Source: Streptomyces sp. CBMA123
GTDB taxonomy: Bacteria; Actinomycetota; Actinomycetes; Streptomycetales; Streptomycetaceae
Assembly (NCBI RefSeq): GCF_014596465.1
Contig: NZ_MECK01000609.1
Span: 1-40,881 of the forward strand
Length of the DNA stretch: 40,881 nucleotides
Reading direction: 5' to 3'
Shown: in pieces, positions 7,038-15,593 of the stretch
How positions within the stretch are numbered: position 1 is the first letter of the stretch
Layout: every line of letters begins with the position of its first letter
The notes under the pieces: model-generated
What the model was told of the DNA's origin: nothing
What the model saw: only the letters and a program-made list of their open reading frames with translations
The model's database searches: none
Position numbers and translations under genes: made by a program

Positions 7038-8546
7038 TCAGCCCGCGTACTGGCTGAAGATCTTCGCGAACTCGTACGGCTGCTGCGGGATGTTGGTGCA
7101 CTTGGCCAGCGAGCCGCCGGTGCAGGCGTTGGCGTCCCGGGTGGCGTCCCAGAAGGCGATCAGGCCGAGGTGGTTCTGCTTGGCGAAGGTCACCAACTGC
7201 TGGGCGGCGGACTGGTTGTAGATCTGGTGGTCGTCGTTCTCGCCGATCATCGGGGTGACGCCGACCATGGCCCACAGCTGGGCGTCGGTCTTCGCCGGGT
7301 AGAGCGCCTTGAGCTGGCCGAAGGTGGCCTGCGCGGCCTGGACGGCGGCGTTGCCGTAGTCGCTGCCGGAGCGGTAGTAGTCCATCGCCATGACGTTGAC
7401 CAGGTCGAGGTTCACCCCGGCGTCCCGGGCGGACTTGACGATGGCGACGCCCTCGCTGGTCAGGCCCTCGGGCAGGACGGGCAGGGTGAGCGAGACCTTG
7501 AGGCCGGGGTGGGCCTGCTGGAGCTTGGCGAGGGCGGCGGAGCGGCGGTCGTTGGAGGCGGTGTCGGCGATGGCCGCGCCCTCGATGTCGTAGTCGACGT
7601 AGCGCAGGTTGTAGGCGTTGACGACCGCGTCGTACTCGTTGAACAGCGAGTCCACCGAGGTGCAGGCGGCGGCGAGTTCGGTGCCGCTGGCGCCGCCGAA
7701 GGAGAGCTTGACGTCGCCGCCGGCCGCGCGCAGCGCGTCGACCTGGTCCTTGGCCCAGCCGCTGCGCGGGTCGTAGGCGTTGAACCAGCTGGCCTTGCAG
7801 CCGACGCCGGTGACGAAGCCCATGCTGTAGCCCTTGACGCCGCCGGCCTTGGCCATGTCGGGCATGGACGGGGTGGGCCAGGCGCCCATGTCGATGTACG
7901 GGGCGACCGGGAGCGTGACGTTCGGCGGCGGGGTGGTCGGGCCGCCGGTGGGCGTGCCGGTGGGCGTTCCGGTCGGGGTGCCGGTCGGCGGGGTGGTCGG
8001 GCCGCCGCCGGGGCCGGTGAGGGTGACGTCGTCGGCGAGGTAGGCGCCCTGCCCGTACCAGCCGTGCAGGTAGACGGTGACGCTGGTGGTGCTCGGGCCG
8101 GTGGTGAAACCGGCGGACAGCTGCTGCCAGTTGGAGCCGCCGGGGGTCCACACGGCGGGGTCGGTGACGCCGTTGCCGGTGACGCCGAGGTAGACGTACT
8201 GGCCCTGCACCCAGGCGCTGAGGTGGTAGGTGGTGTTGGGCTGGACGCTCACGGTCTGGCCGCACTGCGCGGTGTCGCTCGCGCTGACCGCGCCCTTGAG
8301 CGCGTACGTTCCGCTGCGCGCACCGGAGTTGACGATGCCGCCGGTGGCGGCGGAACAGCTCCACGGGTCGAGCGCGCCGCTCTCGAACCCGCCGTTGGCG
8401 AGCAGGTCGGCGTCGGCGGCGCCGGCGTTCCCGGCGAGGGCGGCGAGGCCGCCGGCGGCGAGCACGGTGGCGGCGGCGAGGCTCAGCAGTGTGGTCCGGC
8501 CGGCGGGGCGGCGGTGGGTGGGGGTGTGCTGGAGCGCGCTGGGCAT
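7038..8546 (-). CDS. Secreted GH18 chitinase with carbohydrate-binding module
   Basis: 502 residues. The start MPSALQHT (8546) is chosen for GAGAGG upstream and because a signal peptide follows (HRRPAGRTTLLSLAAATVLAAGG, cut near AGA-AD, residue 43). Residues 46-175 form a beta-sandwich binding module (LLANGGFESGALDPW...GQGAYLADDVTLTG). A Pro/Thr/Gly linker with repeated PTGTPTGT leads to the GH18 barrel (PVAPYIDMGAWPT...). The catalytic DxDxE is D318-Y-D-I-E322 in YVDYDIEG, with SFGGASG and VMAMDYYR strands in place. It should hydrolyse chitin outside the cell; endo- or exo-action cannot be read. It is monocistronic, ends in a strong terminator and has a DasR-like operator upstream. Confidence 0.95.
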   Translation of the reverse strand: MPSALQHTPTHRRPAGRTTLLSLAAATVLAAGGLAALAGNAGAADADLLANGGFESGALDPWSCSAATGGIVNSGARSGTYALKGAVSASDTAQCGQTVSVQPNTTYHLSAWVQGQYVYLGVTGNGVTDPAVWTPGGSNWQQLSAGFTTGPSTTSVTVYLHGWYGQGAYLADDVTLTGPGGGPTTPPTGTPTGTPTGTPTGGPTTPPPNVTLPVAPYIDMGAWPTPSMPDMAKAGGVKGYSMGFVTGVGCKASWFNAYDPRSGWAKDQVDALRAAGGDVKLSFGGASGTELAAACTSVDSLFNEYDAVVNAYNLRYVDYDIEGAAIADTASNDRRSAALAKLQQAHPGLKVSLTLPVLPEGLTSEGVAIVKSARDAGVNLDLVNVMAMDYYRSGSDYGNAAVQAAQATFGQLKALYPAKTDAQLWAMVGVTPMIGENDDHQIYNQSAAQQLVTFAKQNHLGLIAFWDATRDANACTGGSLAKCTNIPQQPYEFAKIFSQYAG

Positions 8547-8657
8547 GGGGGTGCCTCTCGGGACGTGGGGCCGCCCGCGCCGCGAAGGGGGGAGACGCGG
8601 GGCGGGCGGCAGCATGGGGGCTGGTCCGGTGCGGGGAGGAGCGCGGTGCTGAGGATC

Positions 8658-8687
8658 AAACTGGACTAGACCAGCTGTGCACGTCAA
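8658..8687 (-). promoter_or_regulatory. Chitinase promoter with DasR-like operator (dre)
   Basis: Positions 8660-8675 read ACTGGACTAGACCAGC, matching 14 of 16 bases of the DasR site consensus ACTGGTCTAGACCAGT. On the minus strand a -35-like TTGACG (8687-8682), an 18-base spacer and CAGTTT (8663-8658) place the site across the core promoter, as expected for repression relieved by aminosugar phosphates. It is about 114 bases from the chitinase start. Confidence 0.75.
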
Positions 8688-8761
8688 GCACTTCCCGGCT
8701 TCCGGAAGCCTTCCGAGGGCAGGTTTTAGGGCGGGTTTAAGGAGGCCCGCCGATCAGCGGA

Positions 8762-9373
8762 TCAGCTCCCGCAACAGGGCTTGCACTCCTTCACCTGGAC
8801 GTTGTCGAGCACCGGCCCGAACGCACCGCCCACCGTGCTCTGGAAGGTCAGCGTGGTCGAGGAGTTGTACGCGACGAAGCTGAACTGCCGCCCCACGTAG
8901 CCCATCGCGGCCCTGGTCTTGCCGGTGACGTCGAAGCTGAAGTCCTGGAAGTCCTGCCCGTCGATGAGCGCCTTCCCGGTGCGCACGGCCGGCCCGCCGC
9001 CGGGGTTGCCGGCCAGGGCGTAGGTCACCGAGTAGGTGGTGCCGGGGACGGTGGTGAAGGTCTGGGCGATGGTGCCGGAGTCGGCGCCGTTGAGGTCGAT
9101 GGACTGGTCGCCCTCGGCGGCCTGCCAGAAGCCCGCGCCGATCAGGTCGACGCTGCCGCCGGTGATCTGCCACGGGCCGATGCTCTGGCCGGCGTTCAGT
9201 TCGGTGAAGTTGCCCGCCGGGACCTTGGGGGACTCGAAGCTGCCGTCGTCGAAGCGGCTGAGCGCGCGGTGGCCGGCCGCCTGGGCCGGGGCAGCGAGGC
9301 CGGCGGTGGTCAGCGTGGTGGCGGCGGCGACGGCCAGGGCGAGCGCGGCGGTGCGGGTACGCGAGAGCGACAT
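8762..9373 (-). CDS. Secreted choice-of-anchor C / DUF642-like beta-sandwich protein
   Basis: 203 residues from the ATG at 9373, preceded by GGGGAGGA. A signal peptide (MSLSRTRTAALALAVAAATTLTTAGLAAPAQAA) leads into one galactose-binding-type sandwich: DGSFESPKVPAGNFTELNAGQSIGPWQITGGSVDLIG, FWQAAEGDQSIDLNG, TIAQTFTTVPGTTYSVTYALAGN and GPVLDNVQVKECKPCCGS. These signatures match the choice-of-anchor C family. Members are extracellular and some bind carbohydrate. The C terminus is Cys-rich (KECKPCCGS) with no visible anchor. It follows the chitinase in the same direction but is separated by the chitinase promoter, so it is transcribed on its own; a joint role in polymer use is only inference. A GTG at 9409 is a less likely start. 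Confidence 0.88.
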   Translation of the reverse strand: MSLSRTRTAALALAVAAATTLTTAGLAAPAQAAGHRALSRFDDGSFESPKVPAGNFTELNAGQSIGPWQITGGSVDLIGAGFWQAAEGDQSIDLNGADSGTIAQTFTTVPGTTYSVTYALAGNPGGGPAVRTGKALIDGQDFQDFSFDVTGKTRAAMGYVGRQFSFVAYNSSTTLTFQSTVGGAFGPVLDNVQVKECKPCCGS

Positions 9374-9819
9374 GGGTTCCTCCCCGAGTTGCGTGACGTT
9401 TTCGGTCACTTCCGCTGCGGCCGAGTTGATCGGTCGCGAACAGAGCGTCGACCGTCGCGGCGAGCCGTGCCAAGACCGGACGGGCGGCGCCCGGTGGTGC
9501 GGAACGCCCGCGGGTGGGCTCCCGCGCGCCGGTTTGGCGGGGCGAGGTCCGCAGGCGCCCGGCGGGCCGTCCGGGGGCGAACGTCCGGGGCTGACGGCCT
9601 GGTGCGGGAGCCCGGTGGTGAACCTGGAGGCGCGCGCCCCGTCCGCACCTCCACGGTGGACCGATGACCATACGAACCGTCCGGCGATCCTTCGGCGACG
9701 AGGCCGGGACCGGCCGGAAACGGCCGGACCGGAACCGGAATTGACCGAGCGTCAGTGATGATCGATCGCGGGCACCGGCCCGCCGCGGGACCAGCCGGAA
9801 ACCAGACAGGAGCACCGTC
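9374..9819. other. Divergent intergenic region, no gene
   Basis: The 446 bases between two divergent genes hold no convincing ORF. GTGAC (9393-9397) faces GTCAC (9405-9409) close to the choice-of-anchor start. A 7-bp stem CCGGCCG/CGGCCGG closes a GAAA tetraloop at 9710-9727, just before a -35-like TTGACC (9741-9746) that may serve the aldo/keto reductase, though no clear -10 follows. Confidence 0.5.
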
Positions 9820-10779
9820 ATGCGCAACGCCCCGTTCGGCAGCAACGGCCCGGAGGTCGGCGTCATCGGCCTCGGCTGCATGGGGATGACCTTCGCCTAC
9901 GACGTCGGCAGCCGGGACGACGAGAAGTCCGTCGGCGTGATCCGCCAGGCGCTGGACCTCGGCGTCACCCTGATCGACACCGCCGACATGTACGGCCCCT
10001 ACACCAACGAGGAGGTGGTCGGCGCGGCGCTGGCCGGCCCCCACCGCGAGCGCGCCTTCCTGGCCACCAAGGTCGGCATGGTCCCCGGCGGCAGCGGCCA
10101 GGACGCGGCCCGCGACGGCAGCCCGGAGCACGTGCGGCGCTCGATCGACGACAGCCTGCGCCGCCTCGGCACCGACCACCTCGACCTCTACCAGCTGCAC
10201 CGGGTCGACCCGGCCGTCCCGATCGAGGAGACCTGGGGCGCGCTCGCCGAGACCGTCCAGGCCGGCAAGGTCCGCCGGATCGGGCTCTCCGAGGTGGGCG
10301 TCGAGGAGATCCGGCGGGCGCAGGCCGTGCACCCGGTGGCCTCGGTGCAGTCCGAGCTGTCGCTGTGGACCAGGGACGCGCTGGCCGAGGTGCTGCCGTA
10401 CACCGAGGAGCAGGGCATCGCGTTCCTGCCGTACTCGCCGCTCGGCCGGGGCTTCCTGACCGGCAGCATCACCTCCCTCGACGAGCTGCCCGAGGACGAC
10501 TTCCGCCGCCGGCTGCCGCGCTTCCAGCAGGACGCGCTGCAGGCCAACCTGGAGCTGGTCGGGCGGGTCAGGACGGTCGCCGAGCGGATCGGCGCCTCGC
10601 CCGCGCAGGTCGCGCTGGCCTGGGTGCTGGCGCAGGGCCGGTACGTCTTCCCGATCCCGGGCACCAAGACGCCGCGCTACCTGCTGGACAACGCGGGCGC
10701 GGCCGGCGTCGAGCTCTCGACGGCCGACCTGGCCGAGCTGGACGCGCTGCCGGCCGCGGAGGGCGGGCGCTACTACTGA
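9820..10779 (+). CDS. Aldo/keto reductase
   Basis: 319 residues, full length for the family. NADPH-dependent reductase of the AKR barrel fold; the catalytic tetrad is visible as D53 and Y58 (LIDTADMYG), K84 (ATKVG) and H127 (YQLHRVDP). Further family marks are GLGCMGM at 18-23, IGLSEVG, FLPYSPLGRGFLTG and the cofactor-binding PIPGTKTPRYLLDN. It resembles the broad 'general stress' AKRs that act on aldehydes and quinones in the cytoplasm. AGGAG at 9808-9812 precedes the ATG. It is monocistronic and converges on a GNAT gene across an 8-bp tandem repeat. Physiological substrate not predictable. Confidence 0.95.
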   Translation: MRNAPFGSNGPEVGVIGLGCMGMTFAYDVGSRDDEKSVGVIRQALDLGVTLIDTADMYGPYTNEEVVGAALAGPHRERAFLATKVGMVPGGSGQDAARDGSPEHVRRSIDDSLRRLGTDHLDLYQLHRVDPAVPIEETWGALAETVQAGKVRRIGLSEVGVEEIRRAQAVHPVASVQSELSLWTRDALAEVLPYTEEQGIAFLPYSPLGRGFLTGSITSLDELPEDDFRRRLPRFQQDALQANLELVGRVRTVAERIGASPAQVALAWVLAQGRYVFPIPGTKTPRYLLDNAGAAGVELSTADLAELDALPAAEGGRYY

Positions 10780-10780
10780 C

Positions 10781-10852
10781 CCGCCGAGCCGCCGAGCCGT
10801 CGAGCCGCTGAGCCGCCGGGCCGTCGGGCCGCTGAGCTGCTGGGCCGCCGGG
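10781..10852. repeat. 8-bp tandem repeat, nine units
   Basis: Nine consecutive 8-mers of the form CCGNYGRG (ccgccgag twice, ccgtcgag, ccgctgag, ccgccggg, ccgtcggg, ccgctgag, ctgctggg, ccgccggg) fill almost the whole gap between two convergent stop codons. The unit length is not a multiple of three. Confidence 0.9.
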
Positions 10853-10854
10853 GG

Positions 10855-11490
10855 TCAGTGCCCCCGGCGCTCCATGACCCACACCAGCTGCCGCCCGGTC
10901 TCGCCCGGCGCCCGGACGGCAGCCTCGGCGACCCGGTCCAGCCGGTAGCCGAGCTTGCGCGGGACGGCCGCGCTGGCGCCGTTCGCCTGGTCGCAGCGGA
11001 TCTCCAGCCGGGCGATCCCGGGCAGTGCCAGCGCGGCCTCGGTCAGCGCCCCGGCCGCCGCGGTGGCGATGCCGCGGCCGACGTGCCGGGCGGCGACCCA
11101 GTAGCCGATCTCCAGCGCGCCCGGGCCGATCCGCCCGTGCAGCCCGAGGGCCGCGACCACCCGGCCGGGCGCCGCGTCCAGCTCGGCGAGGTACATGAAG
11201 TCCGTCCCGGCCTCCCAGGCGGCGGTGCCGGCCCGGGTCTGCTCGGCGGTCCGGGCCCGGCTGGGGGCCTCGGCGGCCCACTCCAGCCAGGGCCGCAGGT
11301 GCTCCAGGTTGGCGCACACGGCCCGGTTCAGGGCCGGTGCGTGGGTGCTGCGGCGACGGTGCAGGGAGAGGCCGCCGGGCAGCCGCAACAGCTCGGGCGG
11401 CCGCCCGGCGGTCACCTCCGGCGCCGCCCGGGCGGGCTCGCGGAACCGCGGCCGGGCGCGCTCGCAGGACTGCGACGGTGCTGGGCTCAT
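10855..11490 (-). CDS. GNAT acetyltransferase, RimJ/RimL type
   Basis: 211 residues. The acetyl-CoA domain covers about residues 55-211: ALNRAVCANLEHLRPWLEW, VAALGLHGRIGPGALEIGYWVAARHVGRGIATAAAGALTEAAL (the GRGIAT pyrophosphate loop) and EIRCDQANGASAAVPRKLGYRLD. This is the RimL-like layout that acetylates protein N termini or small amines; the acceptor is unknown. About 45 N-terminal residues precede the fold and may be spurious. No ribosome site lies before the ATG at 11490, but CATAAT is 7 bases upstream, so the mRNA may be leaderless. Confidence 0.85.
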   Translation of the reverse strand: MSPAPSQSCERARPRFREPARAAPEVTAGRPPELLRLPGGLSLHRRRSTHAPALNRAVCANLEHLRPWLEWAAEAPSRARTAEQTRAGTAAWEAGTDFMYLAELDAAPGRVVAALGLHGRIGPGALEIGYWVAARHVGRGIATAAAGALTEAALALPGIARLEIRCDQANGASAAVPRKLGYRLDRVAEAAVRAPGETGRQLVWVMERRGH

Positions 11491-11497
11491 GGCGGCG

Positions 11498-11503
11498 ATT
11501 ATG
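11498..11503 (-). promoter_or_regulatory. Possible -10 box of a leaderless GNAT transcript
   Basis: CATAAT on the minus strand ends 7 bases before the GNAT ATG, putting the expected transcription start at or beside the start codon. No recognisable -35 is present. Confidence 0.4.
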
Positions 11504-11612
11504 TCCTTGGCCCGGACCTGCCACATCCGGACGGAGGCGCATCCGGGGACCCTCCGTCCGGCGGGTGCGGACCGGCGCGCCTGGCCGGTCGTCCCCGGTG
11601 CGCCCCGGCGCG

Positions 11613-12296
11613 TCAGAGCCGGATCATCACCTCGTCGAGCTCCTTGCGCCGCAGGTCCGGCACGCGCGCCCCCTCGGCCGGGTAGCCGACCGGGATCACA
11701 TAGGCGGCGCGCTCCTCCGCCGGGCGGTCGCACACCTCGTTGAGGAAGCGCATCGGGCTGGGGGTGTGGGTCAGCGTCGCCAGCCCGGCCTGGTGCAGCG
11801 AGGCCAGCAGCAGCCCGACCGCGATCCCCACCGACTCCTTGGTGTAGTACGGGCGCGGCGAGCTGGGGCCCTTGTGGACCTCGAAGACCACGATCACGGC
11901 CGGCGCGTCCTCCAGGAACGGCTTGCGCCAGTCGGTGCCGATCGGTGCCAGCGCGGCCAGCCACTCCTCGGACGCCCGGTGCCCGTAGAACTCGCGCTCC
12001 TCGGCCTCGGCCGCCTCGCGCAGCCGCCGCTTGCGCTCCGGGTCGGTGATCACCACGAACCGCCAGGGCTGGACGTGGGCGCCGCTGGGCGCGGTGTTCG
12101 CGGTGCGCACGGCCCACTCGATCACCCCGTCCGGGATCGGTCGGGTGGTGTAGTCGCGGACGGTCCGGCGCTGCGCCATCACGTCGTGGAAGGCCTTGCC
12201 GCGGGCCTCGGCCTGGTGGGCCGGCACCGTCATCGGGATGAGCGGGACGGTCGGGTGGGGCGTCCCCGCCACTGCGCTGTCAACCATGTCAACCAT
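11613..12296 (-). CDS. Nitroreductase-family flavoprotein (iodotyrosine deiodinase-like)
   Basis: About 227 residues. FMN-binding nitroreductase fold: AFHDVMAQRRTVRDYTTRPIP holds the RRTVRDY phosphate-binding motif, NTAPSGAHVQPWRFVVI is the NTAPSG.QPW segment typical of the iodotyrosine deiodinase-like branch, and ESVGIAVGLLLASLHQAGLATLTHTPSPM is the dimer/FMN helix. The family reduces nitro groups, quinones or halogenated phenols with NAD(P)H; substrate unknown. The start is uncertain: ATG at 12296 or 12287, or GTG at 12308, with no clear ribosome site, and a 9-bp repeat (tcaaccatg) spans the two ATGs. It lies 122 bases before the GNAT start on the same strand. Confidence 0.9.
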   Translation of the reverse strand: MVDMVDSAVAGTPHPTVPLIPMTVPAHQAEARGKAFHDVMAQRRTVRDYTTRPIPDGVIEWAVRTANTAPSGAHVQPWRFVVITDPERKRRLREAAEAEEREFYGHRASEEWLAALAPIGTDWRKPFLEDAPAVIVVFEVHKGPSSPRPYYTKESVGIAVGLLLASLHQAGLATLTHTPSPMRFLNEVCDRPAEERAAYVIPVGYPAEGARVPDLRRKELDEVMIRL

Positions 12297-12317
12297 GGCC
12301 GACAGCACAGCACATGA

Positions 12318-12361
12318 CGGCCGCTCCGGGAAGAGGTAGAGACCAATTCCGGGAGCGGCCG
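12318..12361. terminator. Possible terminator after the first ABC-F gene
   Basis: CGGCCGCTCC (12318-12327) pairs with GGAGCGGCCG (12352-12361), 10 bp, around a 24-base loop, about 20 bases past the ABC-F stop on the minus strand. It could instead be an operator for the nitroreductase. Confidence 0.5.
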
Positions 12362-12380
12362 ATCGAGTCCGACGGGTGGC

Positions 12381-14018
12381 CTACCGCTCGTGCACCCGTC
12401 CGTCCCGGACCTCGATCCGACGGTTCACCGTCACCGTGTCCAGCATCCGCCGGTCGTGGGTGACCAGCAGCAGGGTGCCGGTGTACGAGCCGAGCGCCGC
12501 CTCCAACTGCTCGATCGCCGGCAGGTCCAGGTGGTTGGTGGGCTCGTCCAGCACCAGCAGGTTGACCCCGCGCGCCTGCAGCAGCGCCAGCGCGGCCCGG
12601 GTGCGCTCGCCGGGGGAGAGGGTGCCCGCCGGGCGCAGCACGTGCACCGCCTTGAGGCCGAACTTGGCCAGCAGGGTGCGCACCTCCTCCTCGGTGAGCT
12701 CCGGTACGGCGGCCGCGAAGGCGTCCGCCAGCGGCTCCCCGCCCAGGAACGATCCGCGTGCCTGGTCCACCTCGCCGACCACCACCCCGGAGCCCAGCAC
12801 CGCGCTGCCGGAGTCGAGTTCGAGCCGGCCGAGCAGGGCCGCCAGCAGCGTGGACTTGCCGGCGCCGTTGGCCCCGGTGATCGCGACCCGGTCCGCCCAG
12901 TCGATCTGCAGGTCCACCGGGCCGAAGGCGAAGTCCCCGCGCTTGGCGACGGCGGCGCGCAGGGTGGCCACCACCGAGCCGGAGCGCGGCGCGGCGGCGA
13001 TCTCCATCCGCAGCTCCCACTCCTTGCGCGGCTCGTCGACCGTGTCCAGCCGCTCGATCATCCGCTGGGTCTGCCGGGCCTTGGAGGCCTGCTTCTCGGT
13101 GGACTCGGCGCGGGTCGCGCGGGCCTTCTTGTCGTTGTCGCTGCCCTTGCGGCGGGCGTTGCGGACGCCGTGCTCCATCCAGTTGCGCTGCATCTGCGCC
13201 CGGGCCTCCAGCGAGGCCTTGGTGTCGGCGTAGTCCTCGTACTCCTCGCGGGCGTGCCGGCGGGCCACCGCCCGCTCCTCCAGGTACGCCTCGTAGCCGC
13301 CGCCGTACAGGTTGACCTGCTGCTGGTGCAGGTCCAGCTCCAGCACCTTGGTCACGGTGCGGGCCAGGAACTCGCGGTCGTGGCTGATCAGCACGGTGCC
13401 GGCGCGCAGGCCCTTGACGAAGGACTCCAGCCGCTCCAGGCCGTCCAGGTCGAGGTCGTTGGTGGGCTCGTCCAGCAGGAAAACGTCGTAGCGGGAGAGC
13501 AGCAGCGAGGCCAGGCCCGCGCGGGCGGCCTGGCCGCCGGAGAGCGCCGTCATCGGCAGGTCGAGGGAGACCTTCAGGCCGAGCGAGTCGGCCACCTCCT
13601 CGGCCCGCTCCTCCAGGTCGGCGCCGCCGAGGTCCAGCCAGCGGTCCAGGCTCGCCGCGTACGCGTCGTCGGCGCCCGGACGGCCCTCGACCAGGCCCTC
13701 GGTGGCCTCGTCCAGCGCGGCCTGGGCGGCGGCCACGCCGGTGCGCCGGGCCAGGAAGTCGCGCACCGACTCGCCCTCGCGGCGGTCGGGCTCCTGCGGC
13801 AGGTGGCCGACGTTGGCGCTCGCCGGGCTGAGCCGCAGCGAGCCGCCCTCGGGGGTGTCCAGGCCGGCCAGCAGCCGCAGCAGGGTCGACTTGCCGGCGC
13901 CGTTCACGCCGACCAGGCCGACCACGTCGCCGGGGGCGACGACCAGGTCCAGGCCGGAGAAGAGGGTGCGTTCGCCGTGGCCGGCGCTGAGGTCCTTGAC
14001 TACGAGTGTGGCGCTCAT
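12381..14018 (-). CDS. ABC-F family ATPase (ribosome-associated)
   Basis: 545 residues with two ABC domains and no membrane segments, the ABC-F layout. NBD1: Walker A GVNGAGKST (37-45), signature LSGGQ (159-163), Walker B LLDEPTNDLD (181-190). NBD2: Walker A GANGAGKST (382-390), LSPGERTRA, and LLVLDEPTNHLDLP. Between them is a charged, helical interdomain linker (about 245-335, rich in Arg/Lys/Glu), the part that reaches into the ribosomal E site. Family members are translation factors or ribosome-protection proteins; which applies cannot be told. An ATG only 10 bases after a TACAAT -10 box and without a ribosome site suggests a leaderless mRNA. The signature of NBD2 (LSPGE) deviates from LSGGE. 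Confidence 0.93.
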   Translation of the reverse strand: MSATLVVKDLSAGHGERTLFSGLDLVVAPGDVVGLVGVNGAGKSTLLRLLAGLDTPEGGSLRLSPASANVGHLPQEPDRREGESVRDFLARRTGVAAAQAALDEATEGLVEGRPGADDAYAASLDRWLDLGGADLEERAEEVADSLGLKVSLDLPMTALSGGQAARAGLASLLLSRYDVFLLDEPTNDLDLDGLERLESFVKGLRAGTVLISHDREFLARTVTKVLELDLHQQQVNLYGGGYEAYLEERAVARRHAREEYEDYADTKASLEARAQMQRNWMEHGVRNARRKGSDNDKKARATRAESTEKQASKARQTQRMIERLDTVDEPRKEWELRMEIAAAPRSGSVVATLRAAVAKRGDFAFGPVDLQIDWADRVAITGANGAGKSTLLAALLGRLELDSGSAVLGSGVVVGEVDQARGSFLGGEPLADAFAAAVPELTEEEVRTLLAKFGLKAVHVLRPAGTLSPGERTRAALALLQARGVNLLVLDEPTNHLDLPAIEQLEAALGSYTGTLLLVTHDRRMLDTVTVNRRIEVRDGRVHER

Positions 14019-14028
14019 GATGGGGCCG

Positions 14029-14034
14029 ATTGTA
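14029..14034 (-). promoter_or_regulatory. Candidate -10 box of the first ABC-F gene
   Basis: TACAAT on the minus strand ends 10 bases before the ABC-F ATG. A start 6-7 bases further on would leave only a few untranslated bases. No good -35 is seen. Confidence 0.45.
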
Positions 14035-14059
14035 GGAGGAGCGGGCCCCGAGCCGGAAA

Positions 14060-14100
14060 GGCCCGGGGGCCGCGGCCGTGGTGGCCGCGACCCCCGGGCC
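14060..14100. terminator. Terminator of the trypsin-like lipoprotein gene
   Basis: An 18-bp stem with one mismatch: 14060-14077 (GGCCCGGGGGCCGCGGCC) against 14083-14100, loop GTGGT. It lies between the protease stop at 14147 and the ABC-F start at 14018. Confidence 0.85.
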
Positions 14101-14146
14101 GCTCGTCGATCAGTGCCGCGGCACCGCCGGAGTCCTGCTCAGCGGG

Positions 14147-15364
14147 TCACTTGGCCTTCTTGGAGAAGTAGTCGAACATGTGCGCCGCGACGTCCTCCAG
14201 GTAGGGGCCGGCCTCGTAGGTGTTGGCGCCGTTGCCGACGGAGGTGTCGCTGACCAGGGCCGGCTTGCCGTCCTTGGTGGCGTACCAGCCGCCGCCGCTG
14301 CTGCCGCCGGTCATGTTGCAGCCGATCATCAGCATCGCCGGACGGCTCGGGTCACCGGGCTTGGCGGCCGGCTTGCCGCCGTCGCAGTGCTCCAGCTCGA
14401 CGCCGTCGAAGGGCTTGGCCTCCGGGAAGCCGTAGTTGGCGACGGAGGAGAGCTGGTCGCGCGGGGCGTTGAACCACAGCGGCACCGAGCCGCCGACGGT
14501 CTCCTCCAGCGACTTGCCGTTCGGGTCCGGGTTGGCGACCTTGATGATGCCGAAGTCGTACTGGCTCCACGGGCCGCCGTGCTCCGGGTCGGCCTCCTGG
14601 GTCCACTGCGGGGAGACCATGCCGGCGGTCGCGCCCCACTCGCCGTACGGCTCGGCGTCGTCCAGCTTGGACTTCTGCTTGTTGCCGTTGCTCAGCACGC
14701 CGTTGCTGTTGAAGGCCGGGGCGAAGGTGATGTCGGTGTAGTACTTGTTGCCCTTGCCGCCGTGCAGGCAGTGGCTCGCGGTCCACACCAGGTTGCTCTT
14801 GCCCGGGTTGGCCGGGTCGGAGACGACGGTGCCGGAGCACACGTAGTCGTCGTTGCCGTCCTTGAAGAAGATCTTGCCGTTGACGTGCATGTTCTTCGGG
14901 AACGGGTGCGCCACCGGCTTCGCCGCGACCACCGAGGGCAGCTGGTCCGGGCCGGTCGGCGGCTGCGCGGCGGTGGGCTGGGCCGGGGCCGCGCCGGTCG
15001 GCTGCGCGGTCGGCTGGGCCGGCGCCTGCGAGGGGCTCTGGCTCGGCGCCTGCGGCAGCGGCTTCGGCTTGGCGTTCAGCAGCTTCTGCAGGGTCCAGTA
15101 GCCCTTGGCCGCCGGGGTGATCACGTTGGCCTGGGCCCACTTGTCCCAGTCCTCGAGCTTCCAGGTCTTCAGCTCTTCGACCGTCGGCAGCTTGATCGGA
15201 GCCGCGCCCGGCTTCCCGGAGGCACTGGCCGCGACCGACGGCGCGGCGCTCTGGGCACCGGCCGGGTCGCTGTTGTCCGGCCCGCAACCGGTGGCGGCCA
15301 CCATGGTCAGCACGGCGACGGAAGCGCCCAGCACGGCACGGCTCGGCCGGGATATCGGTGACAT
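14147..15364 (-). CDS. Trypsin-like serine protease, probable lipoprotein
   Basis: 405 residues. The N terminus has a signal sequence ending in AATGC, so Cys27 can be lipidated, though Ala at -3 is a weak lipobox. Residues 28-150 are an Ala/Pro/Gln-rich linker with a short helical piece (VEELKTWKLEDWDKWAQANVI). The chymotrypsin-fold domain shows the triad: H198 in VWTASHC, D270 in SQYDFGIIK, and S356 in MTGGSSGGGW. The protease is probably held at the outer membrane face and acts extracellularly; the target is unknown. GGGGGA precedes the ATG at some distance. It is transcribed alone and divergent from the second ABC-F gene. Confidence 0.92.
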   Translation of the reverse strand: MSPISRPSRAVLGASVAVLTMVAATGCGPDNSDPAGAQSAAPSVAASASGKPGAAPIKLPTVEELKTWKLEDWDKWAQANVITPAAKGYWTLQKLLNAKPKPLPQAPSQSPSQAPAQPTAQPTGAAPAQPTAAQPPTGPDQLPSVVAAKPVAHPFPKNMHVNGKIFFKDGNDDYVCSGTVVSDPANPGKSNLVWTASHCLHGGKGNKYYTDITFAPAFNSNGVLSNGNKQKSKLDDAEPYGEWGATAGMVSPQWTQEADPEHGGPWSQYDFGIIKVANPDPNGKSLEETVGGSVPLWFNAPRDQLSSVANYGFPEAKPFDGVELEHCDGGKPAAKPGDPSRPAMLMIGCNMTGGSSGGGWYATKDGKPALVSDTSVGNGANTYEAGPYLEDVAAHMFDYFSKKAK

Positions 15365-15593
15365 GAGTTCAAATCCCCCTGTTGACTACCGCCATACGGC
15401 CCGTTCCCCCGGGTACGGCCCCCGGGGTCGCAGGTATGGCAGGTGAGGAGTCTGCCATGCGGATAAGGAACTCCTTACACCTGGCCCCGGCCGGGACGGG
15501 GCTGTCACCGGATCGGCACGGGATCGGCACGGGGCCTCCGTCGGGGCCTCCGGCAGGCTCCGACGGGCGCTCCGTGCGGGCCCGGAAAAGCGG

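Noticed and set aside
9036..9758. Plus-strand frame over the choice-of-anchor gene
   Set aside because: A shadow of the minus-strand gene; beyond the start codon the frame has no coding bias.
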